A stretch of DNA of 64,000 nucleotides from Rugamonas sp. A1-17 (GTDB lineage Bacteria > Pseudomonadota > Gammaproteobacteria > Burkholderiales > Burkholderiaceae_D): NCBI GenBank assembly GCA_025548565.1, contig JAJLPB010000003.1, positions 555,251 to 619,250 of the forward strand. The letters are read 5' to 3'. The notes beneath the pieces were generated by a model that saw nothing but the letters and a program-made list of their open reading frames with translations, ran no database searches and was not told the DNA's origin. Position numbers and translations under genes: made by a program. Below are positions 56,885 to 64,000 of the stretch, in pieces (position 1 is the first letter of the stretch; each line of letters opens with the position of its first letter).

Positions 56885-57520
56885 ATGAAAGTTGTTGCAT
56901 TCAAACGCGAATTGCAAGGTTCCGGAGCGAGCCGCCGCCTGCGCAATTCGGGCCAAACCCCAGGCATCATCTACGGCGGTACCGAAGCGCCAGTGACCAT
57001 CTCGCTGGACCACAACGCGCTGTACCACGCGCTGAAAAAAGAAGCCTTCCACTCGTCGATCCTGGATCTGGAAATCGACGGCAAGACCCAGCAAGTGCTG
57101 CTGCGCGACTTCCAAGTCCACGCATACAAGCAACTGGTTCTGCACGCTGACTTCCAGCGCGTTGACGCTTCGAAAAAAGTGCACATGAAAGTGGCTCTGC
57201 ACTTCGCTAACGCTGACGTGTCCCCAGCAGTCAAACTGCACGGCGCCACCATCAGCCACGTCGCCAACGAAATCGAAGTTTCGTGCCTGCCAAAAGACCT
57301 GCCAGAGTTCATCACCGTTGACCTGTCGAACATCGACGTCGGCCACTCGCTGCACATCGGCGAACTGGTCCTGCCAGCCGGCGTGACCGCTGTGACCCAC
57401 GGCTCGAACCTGACCATCGCTACCGCTTCGGTACCGGCCGGTCACGTTGCTGCTGAAGCCGCCGCTACCGCGGAAGCCCCAGCTGCTGACGCCAAGCCAG
57501 CCGCCAAGGCCAAGAAGTAA
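56885..57520 (+). CDS. rplY: 50S ribosomal protein L25 (CTC/TL5 form)
   Basis: L25 binds 5S rRNA in the large ribosomal subunit. This is the long two-domain (CTC/TL5) form of 211 residues. The N-terminal 5S-binding domain (about 1-95) includes [21 protein letters not shown]. The C-terminal beta-domain (about 98-185) is followed by an Ala/Lys-rich tail. The ATG at 56885 has GGAG 6 nt upstream; a weaker in-frame start at 56873 lies inside the leader hairpin and is rejected. rplY and pth are neighbours in most betaproteobacteria. A strong terminator separates them here. Confidence 0.96.
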   Translation: MKVVAFKRELQGSGASRRLRNSGQTPGIIYGGTEAPVTISLDHNALYHALKKEAFHSSILDLEIDGKTQQVLLRDFQVHAYKQLVLHADFQRVDASKKVHMKVALHFANADVSPAVKLHGATISHVANEIEVSCLPKDLPEFITVDLSNIDVGHSLHIGELVLPAGVTAVTHGSNLTIATASVPAGHVAAEAAATAEAPAADAKPAAKAKK

Positions 57521-57552
57521 TCGCTGACGCCGCCTTCGGGCGGTAGCATGGC

Positions 57553-57609
57553 AAAAACCCGCCAGCCTGAACGCGCTTAAGATCGCGCTCAGTGCAGGCG
57601 GGTTTTTTT
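57553..57609 (+). terminator. Intrinsic terminator after rplY
   Basis: AAAAACCCGCC (57553-57563) pairs perfectly with GGCGGGTTTTT (57597-57607), with inner pairing between GCGCG-containing parts and a T-run to 57609. It lies 32 bp past the rplY stop. Confidence 0.85.
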
Positions 57610-57661
57610 ATTTCAAGTGTTTTCAGCGATAATCACGTTTCTCTTTTACCGATCACACGTC

Positions 57662-58243
57662 ATGCCTATACGTCTCATCGTCGGCCTCGGCAATCCGGGC
57701 CCCGAATACGAACAAACCCGCCACAACGCCGGCTTCTGGCTGGTGGACAATCTCGCCAACGACATTGGCGCGCGCCTGCAGCGCGAGACCAAGTACAACG
57801 CGCTGATGGCCAAGGGCGTGGTCGCCGGCCAGGAAGTTTATCTGCTGGAACCGCAGACGTATATGAACCGCTCCGGCCAATCGGTGGGCGGGCTGTGCCG
57901 CTTCTTCAAGATCCAGGCGGACGAAGTGCTGGTCGTGCATGACGAGCTGGACCTGATGCCCGGCGCGGCGCGCCTGAAAAAAGGCGGGTCCTCGGGCGGT
58001 CACAACGGCCTGAAGGACATCACCGCCGCGCTCGGCACACAGGACTACTGGCGGCTGCGGCTGGGCATCGGCCACCCGCGTACCTTGAGCTTGCAGCAGC
58101 AGGTGGCGGACTTCGTGCTGCACCGCCCGCGCCGCGAAGACCAGGACTTGATCGAGCAAGCCATCGATAAATCGCTGCTGGTCATGCCGCAGATCGTCGA
58201 AGGCAAATTCGAAGCGGCCACGATGAAGTTGCATACAGCCTGA
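57662..58243 (+). CDS. pth: Peptidyl-tRNA hydrolase
   Basis: Pth frees tRNA from peptidyl-tRNA that has fallen off the ribosome. The product has 193 residues. The catalytic His is H21 ([17 protein letters not shown]), with N11 in VGLGNPG. Other conserved stretches are [22 protein letters not shown] (Asp supporting catalysis) and [15 protein letters not shown]. The ATG at 57662 is chosen because the protein starts at [10 protein letters not shown]; the open frame from 57617 covers only 15 extra codons without homology. A cluster of long inverted repeats begins 8 bp after its stop. Confidence 0.97.
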   Translation: MPIRLIVGLGNPGPEYEQTRHNAGFWLVDNLANDIGARLQRETKYNALMAKGVVAGQEVYLLEPQTYMNRSGQSVGGLCRFFKIQADEVLVVHDELDLMPGAARLKKGGSSGGHNGLKDITAALGTQDYWRLRLGIGHPRTLSLQQQVADFVLHRPRREDQDLIEQAIDKSLLVMPQIVEGKFEAATMKLHTA

Positions 58244-58250
58244 GCCGGTG

Positions 58251-58450
58251 TAGACTCTGGGGTCAAGTCTAGACTCTGGGGTCAAGTCTGGCATTCGGAC
58301 ACGAGCTGTGCCGAGCAGCTGGGGTCAAGTCTGACATTCGGACACGAGCTCTACCGTAGTCACGGCCTAGGGCAGAGTTCGTGTCCGAATGTCAGACCTG
58401 ACCCCAGCCTAACCGTAGAGCTCGTGTCCGAATGCCAGACTTGACCCCAG
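58251..58450. repeat. Nested inverted repeats of the TCTGRCATTCGGACACGAGC family
   Basis: Four copies of a motif of about 32 bp (containing CATTCGGACACGAGC) form two nested hairpins. The outer arms (58276-58307 and 58419-58450) are perfect reverse complements and both carry the variant GGCATT. The inner arms (58319-58352 and 58374-58407) both carry GACATT, with two mismatches. A 19-bp unit starting TAGACTCTGGGGTCAAGTC is also repeated in exact tandem at 58251-58269 and 58270-58288. The same family occurs at 21984-22073. Confidence 0.9.
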
Positions 58451-58473
58451 TCTAACCACCAAGGAAACCGCCG

Positions 58474-59778
58474 ATGAAGCTGCTCCCGCTTGCCGCATTG
58501 TTGTTCGTCCACGCCGCCCAGGCGCAAGATGCCTCCGCCGTCTCCAGCCAGATCAATGGCATGTATCCCAAGCTCGATGCGATCTACAAGGATCTGCACG
58601 CGCATCCCGAAATCGCCTTCCAGGAAGAACGCACGGCCGCCAGGCTGGCCGCCGAGATGCGCGCGATCGGCTTCGAGGTGACGGAGAAGGTCGGCAAGAC
58701 CGGCGTGGTGGCGATCTATAAGAACGGCGCCGGCCCGACCGTGCTGGTGCGTACCGAGCTGGACGGCCTGCCGATGGAGGAGAAATCCGGCTTCGCGTAT
58801 TCCAGCAAGGCCCACGCGCTGTTGGACGGCAAGGATACGATGGTGGCCCACAGTTGCGGCCACGATGTCCACATGACCGCCTGGCTGGGCGCGGCGCGCG
58901 CGCTGGTGGCGCTCAAGTCGCAGTGGAAGGGCACCTTGATGTTCATCGGCCAGCCGGCAGAGGAAACCGTCAGCGGCGCCAAGGCCATGCTGGACGACGG
59001 CCTGTTCAAGCGCTTCCCCAAGCCGGACTACGCGTTCGCGCTGCACAGCTGGCCGCTGGCCTACGGCACCATCGGCTACAACAGCGGGCCGGTGTCGTCG
59101 AACTCGGACGCCATCGAGATCACGTTCAAGGGCCGCGGCGGCCACGGCTCGGCGCCGGACAAGGCGCTCGACCCGATCGCCATCGCCGCCCGCTTCGTGG
59201 TCGATGTGCAGACCGTCATCAGCCGCGAGAAGGATCCCAAGGAGTTCGGCGTGGTCACCATCGGCGCGATCAACGGCGGCACGGTCGGCAACATCATTCC
59301 CGACTCGGTGCGCGTGCGCGGCACGATACGCTCATACAGCCCGGAAGTACGGGCGAAACTGCTGGCCGGCGTGCGCCGCGTCGCCAATGCCTCGGCCGCG
59401 ATGGCCGACGCGCCGGCGCCCGATGTCGATCTGATCGCCGGCGGCGCCGCCATCGACAACAGCGACGCGCTGGTCAAGCGCACCGAGGGCGTGCTGAAAA
59501 AAGCCTTTGGCGACGCCAACGTCTCGCGCATGCCGGCGATGACGGCCAGCGAGGATTTCTCGGCCTACGTCAACGAAGGCGTGCCGGGCATGTTCTTCTT
59601 CACTGGTGTGTACGACCCGAAAGCGGTGGCCGAGGCGGCCAAGCCGGGCGGCAAGCCGATCGCCTTCAACCACTCGCCGTACTACGCGCCGGTGCCGGAG
59701 CCGTCGATCAAGACCGCCGCCGAGGCGATGACCTTGGCCGTCATGAACGTGATGGGCGCAGCAGGCGCCAAACCATAA
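58474..59778 (+). CDS. Secreted M20-family amidohydrolase
   Basis: A zinc-dependent amidohydrolase of 434 residues (M20D type, related to N-acyl amino acid and hippurate hydrolases). A signal peptide ends near residue 18 (AAQAQ), so the enzyme acts in the periplasm or outside. Metal ligands are seen in AHSCGHDVHMTAW, GQPAEE and HSWP, and the late His in FNHSPYYAP. The dimerisation lid includes GRGGHGSAPDKALDPIA. AAGGAAA precedes the ATG. It follows the repeat cluster and its last 38 bp overlap the end of the convergent DUF3999 gene. The substrate is not evident. Confidence 0.9.
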   Translation: MKLLPLAALLFVHAAQAQDASAVSSQINGMYPKLDAIYKDLHAHPEIAFQEERTAARLAAEMRAIGFEVTEKVGKTGVVAIYKNGAGPTVLVRTELDGLPMEEKSGFAYSSKAHALLDGKDTMVAHSCGHDVHMTAWLGAARALVALKSQWKGTLMFIGQPAEETVSGAKAMLDDGLFKRFPKPDYAFALHSWPLAYGTIGYNSGPVSSNSDAIEITFKGRGGHGSAPDKALDPIAIAARFVVDVQTVISREKDPKEFGVVTIGAINGGTVGNIIPDSVRVRGTIRSYSPEVRAKLLAGVRRVANASAAMADAPAPDVDLIAGGAAIDNSDALVKRTEGVLKKAFGDANVSRMPAMTASEDFSAYVNEGVPGMFFFTGVYDPKAVAEAAKPGGKPIAFNHSPYYAPVPEPSIKTAAEAMTLAVMNVMGAAGAKP

Positions 59779-61141
59779 ACGCCAGCACGGCCACGCCCAG
59801 CAGCAGCACGCTCCACAGCACGATCAGGCGCTGCCGGGCGGCGCTGGCCGCTTCCACGGCGGCGCTGGCTTCGCTGGCGCCGCTGCCTTGCTGCTGCGTC
59901 GCCGGTCCGGCGCTGATCTGTTCCAATTTCTGCAGTTCCGCGTCGGAGAAACCGGGCGCCACCTGGTTCAGCTCGCGCACGGCCGGCGTGGCGTGGTCGC
60001 GGCCGACCGCCAGCGTGTAGGGAGCGTTGCCGCTGGCGAGAAATACCAGCGTGGCCGGTTGCCAGTCCAGTCTCAAGGCGGGCCTTGCCGTGGCTGGCGC
60101 CGTGGTCCGCAGCACCCATTGCGTGGCATGCACGGGCGGCACGTCGATGTCGCCGGAGCTGCGCACCTGGCCGCCCTGCGTGATGCGGTAGAACGTCGAG
60201 CTGATCAGCGGATCGAAGCGCCACGCCGGGCCTTGCGTGGCTTGCCGCGCCGGCAGTTCGCGATAGCTGCCCAGCGTGCCGGACAACACGATATTCGGTT
60301 CGCTGAACTGCAACCCGGCCTGGTCCGGCGCGATGGCCGGCGGCACGGCGTAGACCAGGTCCTGCGCCTGCCGTCCCGCCGCCGCTTGCACCAGCAACTG
60401 TTCGCCGGGCGGCGGGACATCGGTCTGCACCAGCTGCTCGGCCGTGATGGCGGCGAACTGGATCGGCGTGCCGCTGCGCCAGCTCAGGCGCGCGTAGCGG
60501 AAGTTGCGGGCGTCGAATTCCAGCCTGTCGTTGGCCAGCGTTTGCGCATCCTGGTTGACCAGCCAGTTCAGCTCGGCGGCGCCGACCGTGTCCCAGTGCT
60601 TCATGTCGGCGCTGGTCTCCAGCCAGACTTGCGCGCTGTACTCGCGTTGGCCGGACGGCAGCGTGAAGCGCAGCGCGCTGATGGGTTTGCTGGCGGCGTC
60701 CTTGCCCAGGTCGAGCACCAGTCCGGTCAGGCGCGGCGGCTGCGTGGACTTGTCGCCGTTGCCGTCGGGTCGCACCTTGACTGACAGCAGGCGGCCATCG
60801 GCGGCGGTGCTGACATCCAGGTCCAGCTGCGAGGCCGAGGTGGCCGTGCCCATCAGCGGGAAGATTGTCAGCGGCAGGTCGCGCCGGCTGGTGCGGACCG
60901 GCGGCGCCGGCGTGCGCAGCGCGAACGGTTGCAGGGCGCCGCTGGCGTCGAACACGCGCACGTCGTCCAGCAGCGGCGAGCGCGCGTGCAGGTAGACGTC
61001 CTTGGGCAGGCGCAGTTGCAGCACGCCCTGTTTGGCGCCGGTGGTCAGCGGCAGCAGGTGGGTGTAGTCTTGCGGCGCGTCGCTGGCGGCCGCCGTGGCG
61101 ATGGCCGACGCGGCCGCTGCCGCGATCAGGATTTTTTTCAT
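59741..61141 (-). CDS. DUF3999 membrane-anchored protein
   Basis: A protein of 466 residues with a signal peptide (MKKILIAAAAASAIATAAA), a long periplasmic beta-rich region and one C-terminal membrane span (about 438-458, LIVLWSVLLLGVAVLAFMV) followed by a short basic tail. This layout and the neighbouring DUF2339 gene identify it as DUF3999, a family with no known function. It contains GYRELPAR-type and VYLHARSPLLDDVRVFD motifs of the family. The start at 61141 overlaps the upstream DUF2339 stop by 4 bp, so they are coupled. The open frame reaches 61366 but that part overlaps the upstream gene. Confidence 0.85.
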   Translation of the reverse strand: MKKILIAAAAASAIATAAASDAPQDYTHLLPLTTGAKQGVLQLRLPKDVYLHARSPLLDDVRVFDASGALQPFALRTPAPPVRTSRRDLPLTIFPLMGTATSASQLDLDVSTAADGRLLSVKVRPDGNGDKSTQPPRLTGLVLDLGKDAASKPISALRFTLPSGQREYSAQVWLETSADMKHWDTVGAAELNWLVNQDAQTLANDRLEFDARNFRYARLSWRSGTPIQFAAITAEQLVQTDVPPPGEQLLVQAAAGRQAQDLVYAVPPAIAPDQAGLQFSEPNIVLSGTLGSYRELPARQATQGPAWRFDPLISSTFYRITQGGQVRSSGDIDVPPVHATQWVLRTTAPATARPALRLDWQPATLVFLASGNAPYTLAVGRDHATPAVRELNQVAPGFSDAELQKLEQISAGPATQQQGSGASEASAAVEAASAARQRLIVLWSVLLLGVAVLAFMVWRLLRPSRS

Positions 61142-64000
61142 TTGCTTTCCGTTTCTGAAGGGTAGGGCGCCAGGTAGCCGATGCCGACCATCAGCGCGCC
61201 CACGCCGACGAAGGATACGATGCGTTCGACGCCGCCCACGTTCGACAGGTCGACCAGGAACAGCTTGGCCACCACCATCGCCAGCAGTACCGCGCCGCCG
61301 ATCCATACGGCGCGCAGCACGCGTTTGGCGGCGTAGCGCATCAGCAGCAGCGCGGTCACGCTCCACACCAGCGACAGCATGGCCTGCACGAATTGCGAGG
61401 CGAACATGGCGTCGAATTCATACGGCACGTGCATGTAGTTGGAGACGGTGCGCAGCAATGCCAGGTTGAACCAGCCGTAGCCGCCCAGCGCGGCCGCCAG
61501 CGGCAGCGGCGCCACCCAGTTCTGCGGCCAGGCGGCGAGCAGCTTCCGGCGCAGCGTGCCGCCGGCATCCATGTCGCGCAGCAGGCGGTAGCAGCCGTAG
61601 GCCATCAGCATGGCGAAGCAGGTGGTCAGGTCCAGCGGGTTGAGCAGCGGCACGTAGGGCAGCGGCGCCATCGCGCCGTTCTGCGTCAGGTTCCAGACCG
61701 CCACCAGCAGCAGCGCCCAGCCGCATGCCAGCGGGATCAGGCGGCGACGGTACCACGCGGCCAGCGGCGCGACCGGCCAGCCGCCGGCGCGGCCGCGCTG
61801 CATCATCCAGCCGACGGCGGCCATCATCAGCCAGGCTGGAATGAAGCGCCCCCAGCTGGCGCTCGCTTCCCAGCCCGAATCGGCCAGCAGCTGCGCTTCG
61901 GCGCTGTTGGCGCCGTGCAGCCAGCGCGTGATCCAGATCGCCGCGACCGGCCAGATCATCAGCCACGGGCCGCCGGTGCGGACGATGTGCAGCAGTTGCA
62001 GCGGAAGCGTGCGCAGCGTCCAGCCGCTGGCGGGCCAGACGCGCAGCAGCCATTCGCCGGTCAGCCACAGCGCGGCGTAGGCCAGCCATGCGGACCCGAC
62101 GGGCAGGCGGGTGTTGAAGTACAGGTTGCCCAGCATGAACACGCTGGCGGCCGCCAGCGCGATCCAGGCCGGCGCCGCCAGCGCGCGCAGGCTGCGCCAT
62201 TGCAGGCGGCGCGCCAGCAGGACGATCCCCACCGTGCCGGCCGCGACCAGCATGCCGTAGATGTTGGGGCCGAGGACGTCGTCGCTGCGCCAAGCGCCGG
62301 TGGTCAGGAGCTGGTAGCGGATCGACAGCCAGCCGGCCAGGCCGGGCAGGATCAGCGCGAACCACCAGCCGCCGGCCCACAGCATCGCCAGGCGCGACAG
62401 GCCGTAGCTGTTGGTGCCGGCTTCCTGGCCGTCATGGCGCATCAGCGCCCAGCTGCTGAACAGGGCGCCGGCGCAGATCATGGCCGCGCCCAGGATCGGA
62501 CGGTCGAACAGATCGGGCGTGGCATTGGTCCAGTTCCACTGGCTCAGCGCCAGGACCGCCAGCACCACGCCGGCGACGGCCTGGGCGATCAGGGCCAAGC
62601 CGCTGGCCAACCGCCACGCCATCTTGCGGGCGATGAAGTACAGCGTCACTGCCGCCACCAGCGCGCTGAGCACCAGCAGGTTGGCCTGGCTGGCGCTGTC
62701 GGTGCGCAGGAAGATTTCGGTCCAGGCGCCGGCGATCAGCCAGACCGAAGCGAACGTGAGGAACAGCGCGGACAGCGCGGTGAACAGTTTCGATTCCGCG
62801 TCCTGCTGGGCGCGGAAGCGGGTCGCCATCAGGAAGGCGGTGAGCGACAGCAGGATGAAGCCCAGCCACAGGTGGGATGCCATCGCCCGCTCCGCCGACA
62901 AGCCGCTGACGGTGCCGAAGAACGACAGCCACGCGCCGGCTTGCACCAGCAGGCCGAACATCCAGGCCAGCTTCTGTTTCTGGCGCAGCCCGATCCAGAC
63001 GATGCCCGCGCCTTCCAGCGCCCAGGCGGCGGAGGTCCAGCGGCCGTCGAGCGCGAACGGTATCGCCAGCGTGCCGAACACGATGCCCAGCGCGAGGAAG
63101 GCGTCGGCCAGCAGGGCGACCTGGTCGCGCCGGCGCAGCACGGTGGCCAGGCCGATGTAGAACAGCCCCAACGCCAGCGCCGAGTAGGCGACGCCGAACT
63201 GGTGGCCATGCACCAGGCTGAATTGCAAACCAAAGCCCAGCATCGGCGTACCGAACACCAGCGTGCCGTCGACGTAGTTCTTCAGCTTGACCGATTGCTG
63301 GCGCGCGTAGGCCAGCGGGATCGAGACGTAAAAGGCGAAGAACAGCAGCAGGAACAATTGCACCGACAGGTAGTTGTCCGGCGTGTAGCGCAGCACGCCC
63401 CATGCGGTGCCGATGGCGAAGGTGAAGGCGAAGCCCAGCAGGTTGAGCGGACGCCACGAGCGCAGCATGGCCAGCGCGAACACACCGGCGTTGAGCAGCG
63501 CGTAGTACGAGAACAGACCAATGTGGCTGCCGCCGCCGGTGGACGCGAGGATGGGCGCGGCAAAGCCGCCGGCGATGCCGAAGATGGCCAGCCACATGGC
63601 GTCCTGCAGCACGGCCAGCAGGCAGGTGAAGACGGTCAGCACGAACAGCAGCGCGAAGGCCAGCGAGCCGGGGATCAGCTGGTACAGGCGGAAGGCGCCG
63701 AAGGTCACCAGCATCAGCACGGCCAGCGCGGCGCCCTGCACCGGCAGCGCGATGGCGGGACGGCTCAGGCGTATGCGCCAACCCCAGGCCAGCAGCGCGA
63801 TGTCGGCCAGCACGATGCCGGCCAGTCGGAATTCGATCGGCAAGGTCACGCGGGCGGCCGCGTACTTGAGCAGGAAGCTGACGCCGATGAACAGGATCAG
63901 CAGGCCCAGCTTGGCAACCAGGTTGCCGCCGAACAGCCAGGCTTTGGCGGCCACCAGCCAGCGCGGCGATGTCGGCTCGGGCCCGGGCGCAGGCGGCGCG
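61138..64000 (-). CDS. DUF2339 polytopic membrane protein (5' end beyond the window)
   Basis: The gene is cut by the right edge of the window. About 950 residues are visible. A Pro-rich stretch (APPAPGPEPTSPRW) at the edge is followed by about two dozen hydrophobic spans, beginning at LVAKLGLLILFIGVSFLLKYA, the signature of DUF2339. No start codon is chosen: the GTG at 63954 is internal to the conserved region and the frame is open to base 64000. Family members carry an N-terminal coiled coil before the Pro-rich linker, which should lie outside. The role is unknown; DUF2339 and DUF3999 genes are often paired. The stop overlaps the DUF3999 start. Confidence 0.88.
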   Translation of the reverse strand, partial: APPAPGPEPTSPRWLVAAKAWLFGGNLVAKLGLLILFIGVSFLLKYAAARVTLPIEFRLAGIVLADIALLAWGWRIRLSRPAIALPVQGAALAVLMLVTFGAFRLYQLIPGSLAFALLFVLTVFTCLLAVLQDAMWLAIFGIAGGFAAPILASTGGGSHIGLFSYYALLNAGVFALAMLRSWRPLNLLGFAFTFAIGTAWGVLRYTPDNYLSVQLFLLLFFAFYVSIPLAYARQQSVKLKNYVDGTLVFGTPMLGFGLQFSLVHGHQFGVAYSALALGLFYIGLATVLRRRDQVALLADAFLALGIVFGTLAIPFALDGRWTSAAWALEGAGIVWIGLRQKQKLAWMFGLLVQAGAWLSFFGTVSGLSAERAMASHLWLGFILLSLTAFLMATRFRAQQDAESKLFTALSALFLTFASVWLIAGAWTEIFLRTDSASQANLLVLSALVAAVTLYFIARKMAWRLASGLALIAQAVAGVVLAVLALSQWNWTNATPDLFDRPILGAAMICAGALFSSWALMRHDGQEAGTNSYGLSRLAMLWAGGWWFALILPGLAGWLSIRYQLLTTGAWRSDDVLGPNIYGMLVAAGTVGIVLLARRLQWRSLRALAAPAWIALAAASVFMLGNLYFNTRLPVGSAWLAYAALWLTGEWLLRVWPASGWTLRTLPLQLLHIVRTGGPWLMIWPVAAIWITRWLHGANSAEAQLLADSGWEASASWGRFIPAWLMMAAVGWMMQRGRAGGWPVAPLAAWYRRRLIPLACGWALLLVAVWNLTQNGAMAPLPYVPLLNPLDLTTCFAMLMAYGCYRLLRDMDAGGTLRRKLLAAWPQNWVAPLPLAAALGGYGWFNLALLRTVSNYMHVPYEFDAMFASQFVQAMLSLVWSVTALLLMRYAAKRVLRAVWIGGAVLLAMVVAKLFLVDLSNVGGVERIVSFVGVGALMVGIGYLAPYPSETESK

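Noticed and set aside
58251..58450. CRISPR-like array at the repeat cluster
   Set aside because: The units are in inverted, nested orientation with unequal spacing and there are no cas genes nearby.

Overview
The window is 64 kb of high-GC bacterial chromosome. Gene content points to a betaproteobacterium of the order Burkholderiales, most likely family Oxalobacteraceae (Massilia, Duganella or a relative). Supporting signs are the block lolB-ispE-tRNA-Gln-prs-rplY-pth, pilMNOPQ followed by a fused shikimate kinase/dehydroquinate synthase (AroKB), an engB-hemB pair divergent from cytochrome c4 and the ccs cytochrome c genes, and mutM and mutY in one operon. There are no rRNA genes, CRISPR arrays, prophages or complete insertion sequences. 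The genus is an inference from synteny, not a database result.

Layout, 1 to 22 kb (envelope and export): dsbD opens the window. It is followed by a small Spy/CpxP-like periplasmic protein divergent from a response regulator and sensor kinase, and then an MdtA/MdtC-like RND pump. Together these look like an envelope-stress module. Next come an FAD/NAD(P)-binding protein, an unidentified proline-rich membrane protein, and two adjacent ABC systems. The first pairs an ATPase with a permease fused to an M1-like metallopeptidase. The second has a LolD-type ATPase, an internally duplicated 663-residue adaptor, a lipoprotein adaptor and a MacB-like permease.

Layout, 22 to 37 kb (housekeeping and redox): engB-hemB on the minus strand; cytochrome c4, resB and ccsB; msrP-msrQ (periplasmic methionine sulfoxide repair); an Rpn-family nuclease broken by an 11-bp tandem duplication; lptM-lysA; cyaY; an OafB-like acyltransferase; and the PBP1A gene mrcA.

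Layout, 37 to 54 kb: the type IV pilus assembly operon pilMNOPQ, an Ig-like-repeat lipoprotein, aroKB and dgt, then a minus-strand operon mutM-dynamin-mutY. A TPR lipoprotein and lolB follow. Layout, 54 to 64 kb: ispE, tRNA-Gln(TTG), prs, rplY and pth, then a cluster of long inverted repeats, a secreted M20 amidohydrolase, and the paired membrane genes DUF3999 and DUF2339. The DUF2339 gene runs off the right edge.

The most unusual features are: (i) a dispersed long hairpin family (21984-22073 and 58251-58450) whose arms change together; (ii) the duplicated adaptor with a second adaptor in one ABC operon; (iii) a dynamin-like GTPase between the two 8-oxoguanine repair genes; (iv) the ABC permease-peptidase fusion behind a palindromic operator; (v) the frameshifting 11-bp duplication in the Rpn gene; and (vi) a structured leader in front of rplY.
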